Shown here: positions 33,830-40,290 of the stretch, one piece after another
Numbering within the stretch: position 1 is the stretch's first letter
Layout: every line of letters begins with the position of its first letter
NCBI RefSeq assembly: GCF_034651555.1
Contig: NZ_JAYEEQ010000027.1
Span: 1 to 40,290, forward strand
DNA: 40,290 nucleotides
Origin: Aurantibrevibacter litoralis
Lineage (GTDB): Bacteria; Bacteroidota; Bacteroidia; Flavobacteriales; Flavobacteriaceae
Direction: 5' to 3'
Notes under the pieces: model-generated
What the model saw: only the letters and a program-made list of their open reading frames with translations
Database searches by the model: none
What the model was told of the DNA's origin: nothing
Position numbers and translations under genes: made by a program

Positions 33830-35137
33830 ATGAAAACACTAGATCGCATTCCTACCGGTAAAATACAGAGAGCTAGTGAACTTGTAAAAACCGGCGTAAA
33901 AGTAGGGGGGAATTATGTGAAATATTTCGGCAAAAAATTGGTGCAACCGGAATTGACAAAAGAGGAACTTAACCAGGAGAACGCAGCCGATATTTATGAC
34001 GGATTAAAGAGTCTAAAAGGCAGTGCGCTTAAAGTGGCACAAATGTTAAGCATGGAAAAAAACCTGCTGCCCAAGGCTTATGTAGACAAGTTTTCGCTTT
34101 CACAATTTTCAGTACCACCTCTTTCTGCCCCTTTAGTACGTAGAACGTTTAAAAAATACTTAGGTAAATTTCCCGATGAGATTTTTGATACTTTTCAGGA
34201 AGACGCTATAAATGCGGCGAGTATTGGCCAAGTGCACCGGGCTACAAAAGACGGTAAAGAGCTCGCTGTAAAAATTCAATATCCAGGTGTAGCAGACAGT
34301 ATTACTACGGATTTGGCGTTGGTGCGCCCCGTGGCAATTCGGATGTTTAATTTACAAGGAAAGGATTCAGACAAGTATTTTAAGGAAGTAGAACAAAAAC
34401 TGATTGAGGAGACCGATTACCGATTAGAGTTGCAACAGAGTGTGGAAATTTCAAAGGCCTGTGCCGAAATACCGGATTTACGATTTCCTATGTATTATTC
34501 AGCCCTGTCCAGCGAACGTATTCTAACCATGGATTGGATGCAAGGACAACTCTTAGGTGATTTTACGAAAACCGATTTTTCTCCCGAACTTGGTAAAAAA
34601 CTTGGGCAAACGCTGTGGGACTTTTATATGTTTCAAATTCACGGACTTAAAAAAGTACATGCCGATCCACATCCCGGTAATTTTTTAGTAAATGAAAACC
34701 ATGAGCTCACCGTGATCGATTTTGGATGTATTAAATCTATTCCAGAGTCCTTTTATGTGCCTTATTTTGAATTGGCTCAAAAGGAACATCTAACAGACGA
34801 TACTTTTTTTACTGCCAAACTCTACGAATTGGAAATTCTTTCGGCAACGGATTCGCCTCAAGAACTTCGTTTTTTTAAAGCCCTATTTAAAGAGATGCTT
34901 AGCTTATTTACAGCACCTTTTCATGGCGATAGTTTTAATTTTGGTGATACTCTTTTTTGGAATCGCATTGCGGACTTAAGCCAACGCTATGCACAAGACG
35001 ATCAAATTCGTAACATGAATGGCAACCGAGGTTCAACACATTTCTTGTATATGAACCGGACTTTTTTCGGGTTGTTCAACCTCTTACACGATCTTAAGGC
35101 AGAAGTACAGGTTCAGAATTTTAAGCAATACCTCTAA
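33830..35137 (+). CDS. ABC1/UbiB-family atypical kinase
   Basis: The 435-residue protein belongs to the ABC1 (AarF/UbiB/ADCK) family. It has the KxGQ-type motif in altered form, K68-V-A-Q71 (LKGSALKVAQMLS), the A-rich loop AASIGQVHRA (129-138), the ATP-binding lysine K148 (AVKIQYPGV), the catalytic HADPHPGNFLV and the metal-binding VIDFGCIK. Family members support ubiquinone or other isoprenoid-lipid metabolism; Flavobacteriia use menaquinone, so the role here is open. No transmembrane helix is evident. It follows the TetR-like gene. Confidence 0.9.
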   Translation: MKTLDRIPTGKIQRASELVKTGVKVGGNYVKYFGKKLVQPELTKEELNQENAADIYDGLKSLKGSALKVAQMLSMEKNLLPKAYVDKFSLSQFSVPPLSAPLVRRTFKKYLGKFPDEIFDTFQEDAINAASIGQVHRATKDGKELAVKIQYPGVADSITTDLALVRPVAIRMFNLQGKDSDKYFKEVEQKLIEETDYRLELQQSVEISKACAEIPDLRFPMYYSALSSERILTMDWMQGQLLGDFTKTDFSPELGKKLGQTLWDFYMFQIHGLKKVHADPHPGNFLVNENHELTVIDFGCIKSIPESFYVPYFELAQKEHLTDDTFFTAKLYELEILSATDSPQELRFFKALFKEMLSLFTAPFHGDSFNFGDTLFWNRIADLSQRYAQDDQIRNMNGNRGSTHFLYMNRTFFGLFNLLHDLKAEVQVQNFKQYL

Positions 35138-35170
35138 AGCGATACGTAGTGCCGCTATGTTATAGATTTT

Positions 35171-35364
35171 AATCTAAAGATTCCCCGACCCTTGGGTCGG
35201 GGTTTCCTATTTATCGCTCCTTTGGAGAGGTCGGAACTGTCTTTTTGCAGTTCCGGGTGAGGTGAAATACAAAATTTCGGTTTTTGGCCCAAAGGCCAAA
35301 ATGAAACTGGCGAAATACCCCTATGGCTTGCCTCGGGGATAGTCAGTTTCAAGAAATTTTTTAT
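35171..35364. repeat. 194-bp dispersed palindromic element, copy 2
   Basis: It aligns gap-free with 8709-8902 at 187 of 194 positions. Stems here are AATCT/AGATT (35171-35182), the perfect CCCCGACCC (35183-35191) / GGGTCGGGG (35194-35202), GGAACTG/CAGTTCC (35233-35254), TTTTGGCC/GGCCAAAA (35282-35301) and TGAAACTG/CAGTTTCA (35302-35351, enclosing an inner stem). It fills the gap between the ABC1 kinase and KAS III genes. The CCTCTCC/GGAGAGG stem of copy 1 is reduced to CTCC/GGAG here. Confidence 0.9.
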
Positions 35365-35440
35365 TTTTTTCTGATGGGCATTAGGCACCGATGCAAGATC
35401 TTATTTTTTTGTAAATTCCGGTTTACAACTTGTTTTCTGT

Positions 35441-35448
35441 TATATTTG
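35441..35448 (+). promoter_or_regulatory. Candidate -7 element for the KAS III gene
   Basis: TATATTTG matches TAnnTTTG 42 bp before the start codon. No clear -33. Confidence 0.45.
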
Positions 35449-35490
35449 ATTCTATATGTTGAAAATGATTAAAACCAAACATACCGTTAT

Positions 35491-36501
35491 ATGTACAACT
35501 CAAAGATCATAGGCCTTGGATATTATGTGCCGGAGAATGTAGTCACCAACGATGACCTTTCTAAAATCATGGAAACAAATGATGCGTGGATACAAGAGCG
35601 TACCGGCATTAAAGAACGACGGCACGTTGTAAAAGGAGATGGAGACACCACAACGACAATGGGAGTTAAAGCGGCAAAGGTGGCTATTGAACGCGCCGGA
35701 ATAGATAAAAACGACATCGATTTTATTGTTTTTGCTACGCTTAGCCCAGATTATTACTTTCCGGGACCCGGTGTTTTGGTGCAGCGCGATTTAGGCATAG
35801 GTACTGTTGGTGCCCTAGATGTGCGCAACCAATGTTCGGGATTTGTCTATGGCATTTCGGTGGCAGACCAATACATAAAAAGCGGTATGTATAAGAATGT
35901 TTTGGTTATAGGCTCCGAACTTCATTCGCATGGATTGGATATGACTACCAGAGGGCGATCCGTTTCTGTGATTTTTGGCGATGGTGCGGGTGCTGCCGTG
36001 CTGAGCAGAGCCGAGAATAATAGCAAAGGCATCTTGTCTACTCACCTACATTCCGAAGGACAACATGCCGAAGAATTGTCCCTTATAGCACCCGGAATGG
36101 GAAAACGTTGGGTAAATGATATTATAGCCGATAACGATCCTAACGACGAATCATACTTTCCTTATATGAACGGACAGTTCGTGTTTAAGAATGCGGTGGT
36201 ACGTTTTAGCGAAGTTATTATGGAGGGGTTACTAAAAAATCAATTAACTCCAAAAGATATCGACATGCTTATTCCGCATCAGGCCAATTTACGCATCTCA
36301 CAATTTATTCAGAAGAAGTTTGGTCTAAATGATGATCAGGTGTTTAACAATATTATGAAATATGGCAATACCACTGCAGCCTCTATCCCTATTGCTTTAA
36401 CCGAGGCTTGGGAAGAAGGAAAAATAAAAGAAGGGGCTTTGGTAGTACTAGCGGCCTTTGGTAGTGGTTTTACCTGGGGAAGTGCCATCATAAGATGGTA
36501 A
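35491..36501 (+). CDS. 3-oxoacyl-ACP synthase III-like (KAS III) enzyme
   Basis: The 336-residue thiolase-fold enzyme has the catalytic triad C115 (RNQCSGFVYG), H263 (LIPHQANLRI) and N293 (YGNTTAASIP), plus the GDGAGAAVL and GSGFTWGSAIIRW segments of FabH-type condensing enzymes. FabH starts fatty-acid synthesis from acyl-CoA and malonyl-ACP; Bacteroidota also use KAS III relatives in pigment and branched-lipid pathways. The lone position and the 210-235 insertion (DNDPNDESYFPYMNG) leave the exact pathway open, so I do not assign fabH firmly. A terminator follows. Confidence 0.85.
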   Translation: MYNSKIIGLGYYVPENVVTNDDLSKIMETNDAWIQERTGIKERRHVVKGDGDTTTTMGVKAAKVAIERAGIDKNDIDFIVFATLSPDYYFPGPGVLVQRDLGIGTVGALDVRNQCSGFVYGISVADQYIKSGMYKNVLVIGSELHSHGLDMTTRGRSVSVIFGDGAGAAVLSRAENNSKGILSTHLHSEGQHAEELSLIAPGMGKRWVNDIIADNDPNDESYFPYMNGQFVFKNAVVRFSEVIMEGLLKNQLTPKDIDMLIPHQANLRISQFIQKKFGLNDDQVFNNIMKYGNTTAASIPIALTEAWEEGKIKEGALVVLAAFGSGFTWGSAIIRW

Positions 36502-36519
36502 TTACAACAAGAAAAATAA

Positions 36520-36550
36520 AAACCCGGAGCAAATGCCCCGGGTTTCTTTC
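36520..36550 (+). terminator. Rho-independent terminator after the KAS III gene
   Basis: AAACCCGGAGC and GCCCCGGGTTT pair with a single mismatch around an AAAT loop, 18 bp past the stop codon, followed by a T/C-rich stretch. Confidence 0.7.
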
Positions 36551-36842
36551 ATTGATAGGCTGTACTAAACACTAACCATTAACTATAAATATACAACGTT
36601 ATCAATGTTTATAGGTTGCCCCACGCCGCAATAGACGTATATTTTTAAGATTAGTTACAGGGCTTAACAGATTTTAACAACAAAATTAACAAACCTAACC
36701 TTTTCGGATGGTTATGTGAGACCCAACTAAAGCACGTCGTTTCCAAAACGGCCGTAAATGAACACCATCTAGATCGATTCCTTTTTAAGGTAAAAAAAGG
36801 AACCAGTAAATAAAAATTGAATGTGTAACTTAAACTTTTTCT
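36551..36842. other. Intergenic region, no gene seen
   Basis: About 290 bp between the KAS III terminator and the CoA-binding protein gene. It holds no convincing ORF or long hairpin, and no TAnnTTTG match is seen. Confidence 0.5.
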
Positions 36843-37199
36843 GTGAGAACACTTGTTTTTGGGGCTTCTTTAAAACCCAATCGGTATAGCAATCTCGCCA
36901 TACACCGTTTAGTGCAAAACCAAATTGAAACAGAAGCTTATGGTCTTCGGGAGGGAACTATCAATGGAGTACACGTAAAAACCCATCTTTTAGACTTTAA
37001 GGATATACATACGGTTACCCTGTATGTGGGCGCCAAAAATCAACCTGCATATTACAATGCTATTATCGGATTAAATCCCAAAAGGGTTATTTTTAATCCC
37101 GGTACGGAAAATCCGGAGTTTTACGCGCTATTACAGGACAAAGGTATAGCCGTAGAAGTAGCCTGTACTCTTGTGTTATTAGCCACAGGGCAGTTTTGA
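36843..37199 (+). CDS. CoA-binding domain protein (YccU-like)
   Basis: The 118-residue single-domain protein starts at a GTG, the only possible start after an in-frame stop at 36831. A Rossmann-type CoA-binding fold is visible: TLVFGASLKPNRYSNLAIHRLV at the start, the strand VTLYVGAKNQ, then GLNPKRVIFNPGTENPEF and VEVACTLVLLATGQF at the end. It belongs to the CoA_binding_2 group; family members bind coenzyme A but their role is not known. It lies upstream of the chromate-type cassette by 152 bp with no obvious link. Confidence 0.8.
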   Translation: MRTLVFGASLKPNRYSNLAIHRLVQNQIETEAYGLREGTINGVHVKTHLLDFKDIHTVTLYVGAKNQPAYYNAIIGLNPKRVIFNPGTENPEFYALLQDKGIAVEVACTLVLLATGQF

Positions 37200-37268
37200 C
37201 TGTGCGCTGCGATGCTTTGGGTGGAACGTCCATACCGATGTATGGGCTACGGAGTAGATTGGTAACAT

Positions 37269-37276
37269 TAAATTTG
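37269..37276 (+). promoter_or_regulatory. Candidate -7 element for the ChrB-AraC gene
   Basis: TAAATTTG matches TAnnTTTG 75 bp before the start codon. The inverted repeat CATAC/GTATG (37231-37244) lies 25 bp upstream. No -33 at the usual spacing. Confidence 0.4.
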
Positions 37277-37351
37277 AGGCGGTGTTAGGGAAACATCTAA
37301 GTAGTGCAATTGCCAAAAGAAGGAGTGTCAAAATAAAAAAATATAATTGAA

Positions 37352-38209
37352 ATGAAGTGGATAACAAGAGAGCAACCTAAAATTGACCGATTAGCATGCC
37401 CTTGGTTGATCAAGAATTTTATAGATAAAAAACCCGAATTTTTCTTCGTTCCTGCAAACGATGTATTAAAAAAAAGTAAAGAAATAGATGCCATTCCATT
37501 CGACATTCCAAATGTAGAATACAGTCATTATAAAGAACAGGTAACCTTCGATTATTTTCTGAGAAAGCACAATCTTACAGACCCTGCCCTACACCAAATG
37601 GCAATTGTTATACGTGGAGCAGATACAGACCGACATGACCTTGCGCCAGAGGTAGCTGGACTATGGGCAATTAATTTAGGACTTAGCCACAACATCAAAG
37701 ATGATTACAAACTGTTGGAAGTAGGATTTGTGCTTTATGATGCCCTATATACTTGGGCAAAGTATCTTAAGGAAGTAAGACACTTGGAGGGTAGTCCTTT
37801 TGAGAAAACGCTACATGAAGTGTATCTTAAATTTATAAAAAATAAAAAAGGGAGGTCGCCAGCTTGGGTTAAGGAGCTTAAATATTTAATTCAAGACCAG
37901 CTAGACGCACAATTCACTATTGACTTACGAAAACTATCGGAAGAACTCAATCTTAATTCGGCATATGTTTCAAGAGAATTTCCGAGATATTTTGATAATA
38001 AAAACTTTGGCGAATATATCCGCAATGAAAGGATTAAAAAAGCCAAAGAGCTTTTCAGCAATCCTGAATACTCACTAACTGAGATTGCCTATTTGACTGG
38101 TTTTTCGGACCAAAGCCACTTTACAAGGGTTTTTAAGCAGATTACAGGTGAAAGTCCTTCTACATTTCGAAAAAAATGGCTAAAAAGTAAATCACATTCT
38201 AAAGGGTAA
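37352..38209 (+). CDS. ChrB-like domain fused to AraC DNA-binding domain (chromate sensor/regulator)
   Basis: The 285-residue protein joins two families. Residues about 1-140 match the C-terminal domain of chromate-resistance protein ChrB (MKWITREQPKIDRLACPWLI, FFVPANDV, PFDIPNVEYSHY, FDYFLRKHNLTDPALHQM, VIRGADTD). Residues about 178-276 are an AraC-type double helix-turn-helix (LDLRKLSEELNLNSAYVSRE-like, SLTEIAYLTGFSDQSHFTRV, FKQITGESPSTFRK). In classical ChrB the regulatory part precedes this domain and is of a different type, so the ChrB domain here appears to have been recombined onto an AraC head. With chrA downstream, the likely job is chromate- or oxyanion-responsive control of efflux; this is inferred. 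Confidence 0.85.
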   Translation: MKWITREQPKIDRLACPWLIKNFIDKKPEFFFVPANDVLKKSKEIDAIPFDIPNVEYSHYKEQVTFDYFLRKHNLTDPALHQMAIVIRGADTDRHDLAPEVAGLWAINLGLSHNIKDDYKLLEVGFVLYDALYTWAKYLKEVRHLEGSPFEKTLHEVYLKFIKNKKGRSPAWVKELKYLIQDQLDAQFTIDLRKLSEELNLNSAYVSREFPRYFDNKNFGEYIRNERIKKAKELFSNPEYSLTEIAYLTGFSDQSHFTRVFKQITGESPSTFRKKWLKSKSHSKG

Positions 38210-38595
38210 AACATATTCTATTTTAAACCTAATTACATCTATACATTTACGTCCAGTATAGAATTTAAATTGTTGGTTTATGGCGAATAGTAATCTTACC
38301 TTTTTTCTTAAAAGATATAATTCAATTACGGCCATGCAGCGCACTAACTAGGATGTGGCTTTAGATAGAATATAGGGTGCTTCTTTAGGTAAAGATTCTA
38401 AAAATCGGTATTGGAGCGTTGCCCTCGCTTTAATTTTGAGGTTTAAGTTTTGCGATAGACCCCAGTGTATTATGAGATTCGATTATTAAAATCTGGTTTC
38501 GAATGCTCCGTTCTTTCGCTGAAATACAGCCAACGAATGTTGGCTTATTGGTATTGTAGTAGTTACATTTTTTACATGAAAAATCTTTAATAGTC
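38210..38595 (+). other. Intergenic region between regulator and chrA, with inverted repeat
   Basis: The 386-bp stretch holds no clear gene. CTATAC (38239-38244) and GTATAG (38256-38261) form an inverted repeat 11 bp apart, a possible operator. A promoter lies at 38411-38438. Minus-strand codons 38348-38470 stay open without a good start and are not called. Confidence 0.45.
38411..38438 (+). promoter_or_regulatory. Candidate chrA promoter (-33 TTG, -7 TAATTTTG)
   Basis: TTG at 38411-38413 is 17 bp from TAATTTTG at 38431-38438, within the accepted spacing. It would give a leader of about 150 nt before chrA. Confidence 0.45.
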
Positions 38596-39909
38596 ATGAA
38601 ACACAAACCTGGTTTCAAAGAAGCATTGAAGTTTTGGTTAAAGCTTGGCTTCATTAGTTTTGGAGGCCCTGCCGGACAGATTGCTATTATGCACGAATAC
38701 CTAGTCGACAAAAAAAAGTGGATTAGCGACAGTCGGTTTTTGCATGCCCTTAATTACTGTATGATTTTGCCTGGTCCCGAAGCACAGCAGTTGGCAGCTT
38801 ACATCGGTTGGCTACTTCATGGTGTTCGGGGCGGACTGGTAGCGGGAATTCTTTTTGTACTACCTTCAATGTTTATTCTACTCGGATTGAGTGTGATTTA
38901 TGTCTCGTATGGGAATTTACCTTGGATTTATGCCATGTTCAACGGACTAAAACCCGCAGTAATTGCCATTGTAATTCTTGCACTTATCAAAATTGGAAAA
39001 AAATCATTGTTAAGCCCATTTCATTATTTCGTTGCTATGTCGGCTTTTGTATGTATTTTCTTTTTTAATGTACCCTTCCCGTTAATTATTCTTGGCGCAA
39101 TTATTTTAGCTGCATTGAGTCGAAATCTATTTCCGAAATTCTTTAAAGCAAACAGTAATTCAGTAAGTAAAAAGGAAGTAGATGAAAGTGAGTATTACAT
39201 CAATAAAAATACGGTTACTAAAAATGTTGGTTTTAATCCGTTTCAATTTTGGAAACAAGTATTAATAGGTGCATTACTATGGATTATACCAATCATAGCC
39301 TTTTACTTTCTCACGGCTGACTTTGAGTTTTGGAAAAAATTATCTGTATTCTTTACACAGGCGGCTTTTGTGACCTTTGGGGGTGCTTACGCTGTTTTGC
39401 CTTATGTGGCGCAGGTCAGCGTAGAAAAATTCAACTGGCTCACTAATCTACAAATGATAGACGGACTTGCCCTAGGAGAGACCACACCCGGCCCTTTAAT
39501 TATGGTACTTGTGTTTGTTGGTTTTATGGCCGGACACAACCACTTCGGCAATTCACTTGCAATGGGAACACTTGGTCTGGTTACAACAACTTTTTACACC
39601 TTTTTACCTTGCTTCTTGTTCATATTCGCAGGTGCACCTATCATTGAACGGACACAAGAAAATAAAAAAGTAAAAGAAATTCTTTCGCTTGTAACGGCAG
39701 CAGTTGTTGGGGTTGTTCTAAACCTGACAATTTATTTGGGCAAGGCTGTCCTATTTCCCAAAGAAGTTATTTGGACAGGGCTGGATTACATTGCGCTCTG
39801 TTGGACAATTATCTCATTTATTGCAATGTATCGATTCAAAATTGGAATGATAACTTGGATAGGCGTTAGCGCAGTTTTTGGTCTAGTTTATTATCTGTTG
39901 ATGTCATGA
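38596..39909 (+). CDS. chrA: Chromate efflux transporter, two-domain CHR family
   Basis: The 437-residue inner-membrane protein holds two homologous CHR halves (about 8-180 and 218-430). The first half has LGFISFGGPAGQIAIM and LPGPEAQQLAAYIGW; the second has AFVTFGGAYAVLPYV and TPGPLIMVLVFVGF. The FGG and PGP repeats are the family marks. The ends of the two halves are hydrophobic, with about 11-13 membrane helices in total. ChrA exports chromate, using the proton motive force. The preceding gene encodes a ChrB-like/AraC fusion on the same strand; the two make a compact resistance cassette. The closest alternative is a sulfate- or other oxyanion-handling CHR homologue. Confidence 0.9.
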   Translation: MKHKPGFKEALKFWLKLGFISFGGPAGQIAIMHEYLVDKKKWISDSRFLHALNYCMILPGPEAQQLAAYIGWLLHGVRGGLVAGILFVLPSMFILLGLSVIYVSYGNLPWIYAMFNGLKPAVIAIVILALIKIGKKSLLSPFHYFVAMSAFVCIFFFNVPFPLIILGAIILAALSRNLFPKFFKANSNSVSKKEVDESEYYINKNTVTKNVGFNPFQFWKQVLIGALLWIIPIIAFYFLTADFEFWKKLSVFFTQAAFVTFGGAYAVLPYVAQVSVEKFNWLTNLQMIDGLALGETTPGPLIMVLVFVGFMAGHNHFGNSLAMGTLGLVTTTFYTFLPCFLFIFAGAPIIERTQENKKVKEILSLVTAAVVGVVLNLTIYLGKAVLFPKEVIWTGLDYIALCWTIISFIAMYRFKIGMITWIGVSAVFGLVYYLLMS

Positions 39910-40290
39910 AAAGGGAAGTACTTTGCGGTAACAGGAATTTCAGGTATTCTCGCTAGTGAAGAACGTATAGTGTCTGTTAGCGCTACATATGAACTTTATA
40001 GCTTGGAATCATTAGCAGAACTAAACGTCCACTTCTAAGCCAATGCCAACAGTATTGGCGGTCATATGCCCGATAATTTTTTAATGTACTGTTCGCTATT
40101 TGTATCAATGCGATGTTTATTTTAATACCCATAACACAGCAGGTATACACCCAAAAATACTAAAGCTTTGATGTAATGATTTAAAAGGAATATTTTATTA
40201 CTTTTAATCATAATTAGCCATCCCCCGTTTTTTTAATTGAACTTCAGATGCAGTTGCCCAGGGCACGGATATGGCACGGTGTTTTCTATA
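39910..40290. other. Right-end intergenic region, no gene seen
   Basis: About 380 bp after chrA without a supported ORF. GCCAAT (40039-40044) and ATTGGC (40054-40059) form an inverted repeat that lacks a T run. A minus-strand frame of 28 sense codons is open at the very right edge and ends at a stop near 40204; it could be a gene entering from outside, but I cannot show it. Confidence 0.45.

Noticed and set aside
35155..35388. 77-residue minus-strand ORF across the second repeat copy
   Set aside because: Same repeat-derived frame as above, with no start context and no selection for protein sequence.
38348..38470. Minus-strand open segment of about 40 codons between the regulator and chrA
   Set aside because: No start codon, short, and AT-rich enough to be open by chance; kept only as a possible remnant.
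40274..40289. Sigma-54 promoter (TGGCAC at the right end)
   Set aside because: No TTGCA/TTGCT follows at the required 5-bp spacing.
40204..40290. Open minus-strand frame at the right edge
   Set aside because: Only 28 sense codons are in the window, with no recognisable motif; a gene entering from outside cannot be shown.

Overview
The window looks like chromosomal DNA from a marine-type member of Flavobacteriia (Bacteroidota). The signs are a type IX secretion substrate with a gliding-type C-terminal domain next to a PorP/SprF-like protein, DUF4369, DUF819 and DUF6249 proteins, few Shine-Dalgarno sequences, and several copies of the Bacteroidota -7 promoter element TAnnTTTG. Base composition is moderately AT-rich. 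I see no tRNA, rRNA, CRISPR array, transposase or phage gene.

Layout. Positions 1-7159 form a surface-protein locus. It starts with the 3' part of a very large collagen-like repeat protein that is open from the first base, followed by a T9SS type B protein with calcium-binding repeats and a PorP/SprF-family outer-membrane protein. Next come idi, a 6-pyruvoyl-tetrahydropterin synthase-type gene and a peroxiredoxin (7251-8643), a structured 194-bp dispersed repeat, manA, a small coiled-coil protein, a gene-poor stretch with hairpins and a small Cys-pair protein, and the proline operon proC-proB-proA (10919-13716). From 13809 to 19201 four minus-strand genes encode a DUF4369 lipoprotein, a DUF819 membrane protein, a HAD phosphatase and a class A penicillin-binding protein. 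From 19429 to 25997 lie an S1/P1 nuclease, a coupled AraC regulator-AlkB pair, a secreted repeat protein, a MOSC protein, an ECF sigma factor with a membrane partner, and small membrane proteins. From 26090 to 32695 on the minus strand are glutamate dehydrogenase, a small secreted protein, a sensor kinase with an NtrC-type regulator, and htpG. From 32838 to 36501 are a leader-ORF/terminator unit, a TetR-like regulator, an ABC1 kinase, the second repeat copy and a KAS III gene. The right end holds a CoA-binding protein and a chromate-type cassette: a ChrB-domain/AraC fusion plus the ChrA transporter.

The most notable items are: (1) a collagen-like repeat array whose unit length varies only in 9-nt steps, one Gly-X-Y triplet at a time; (2) two copies, 26 kb apart, of a 194-bp element built from consecutive hairpins; (3) an 18-codon leader ORF whose stop codon abuts a perfect terminator stem; (4) a ChrB-like sensor domain fused to an AraC DNA-binding domain next to chrA. 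Functions come from motif recognition by eye; no database search was run.
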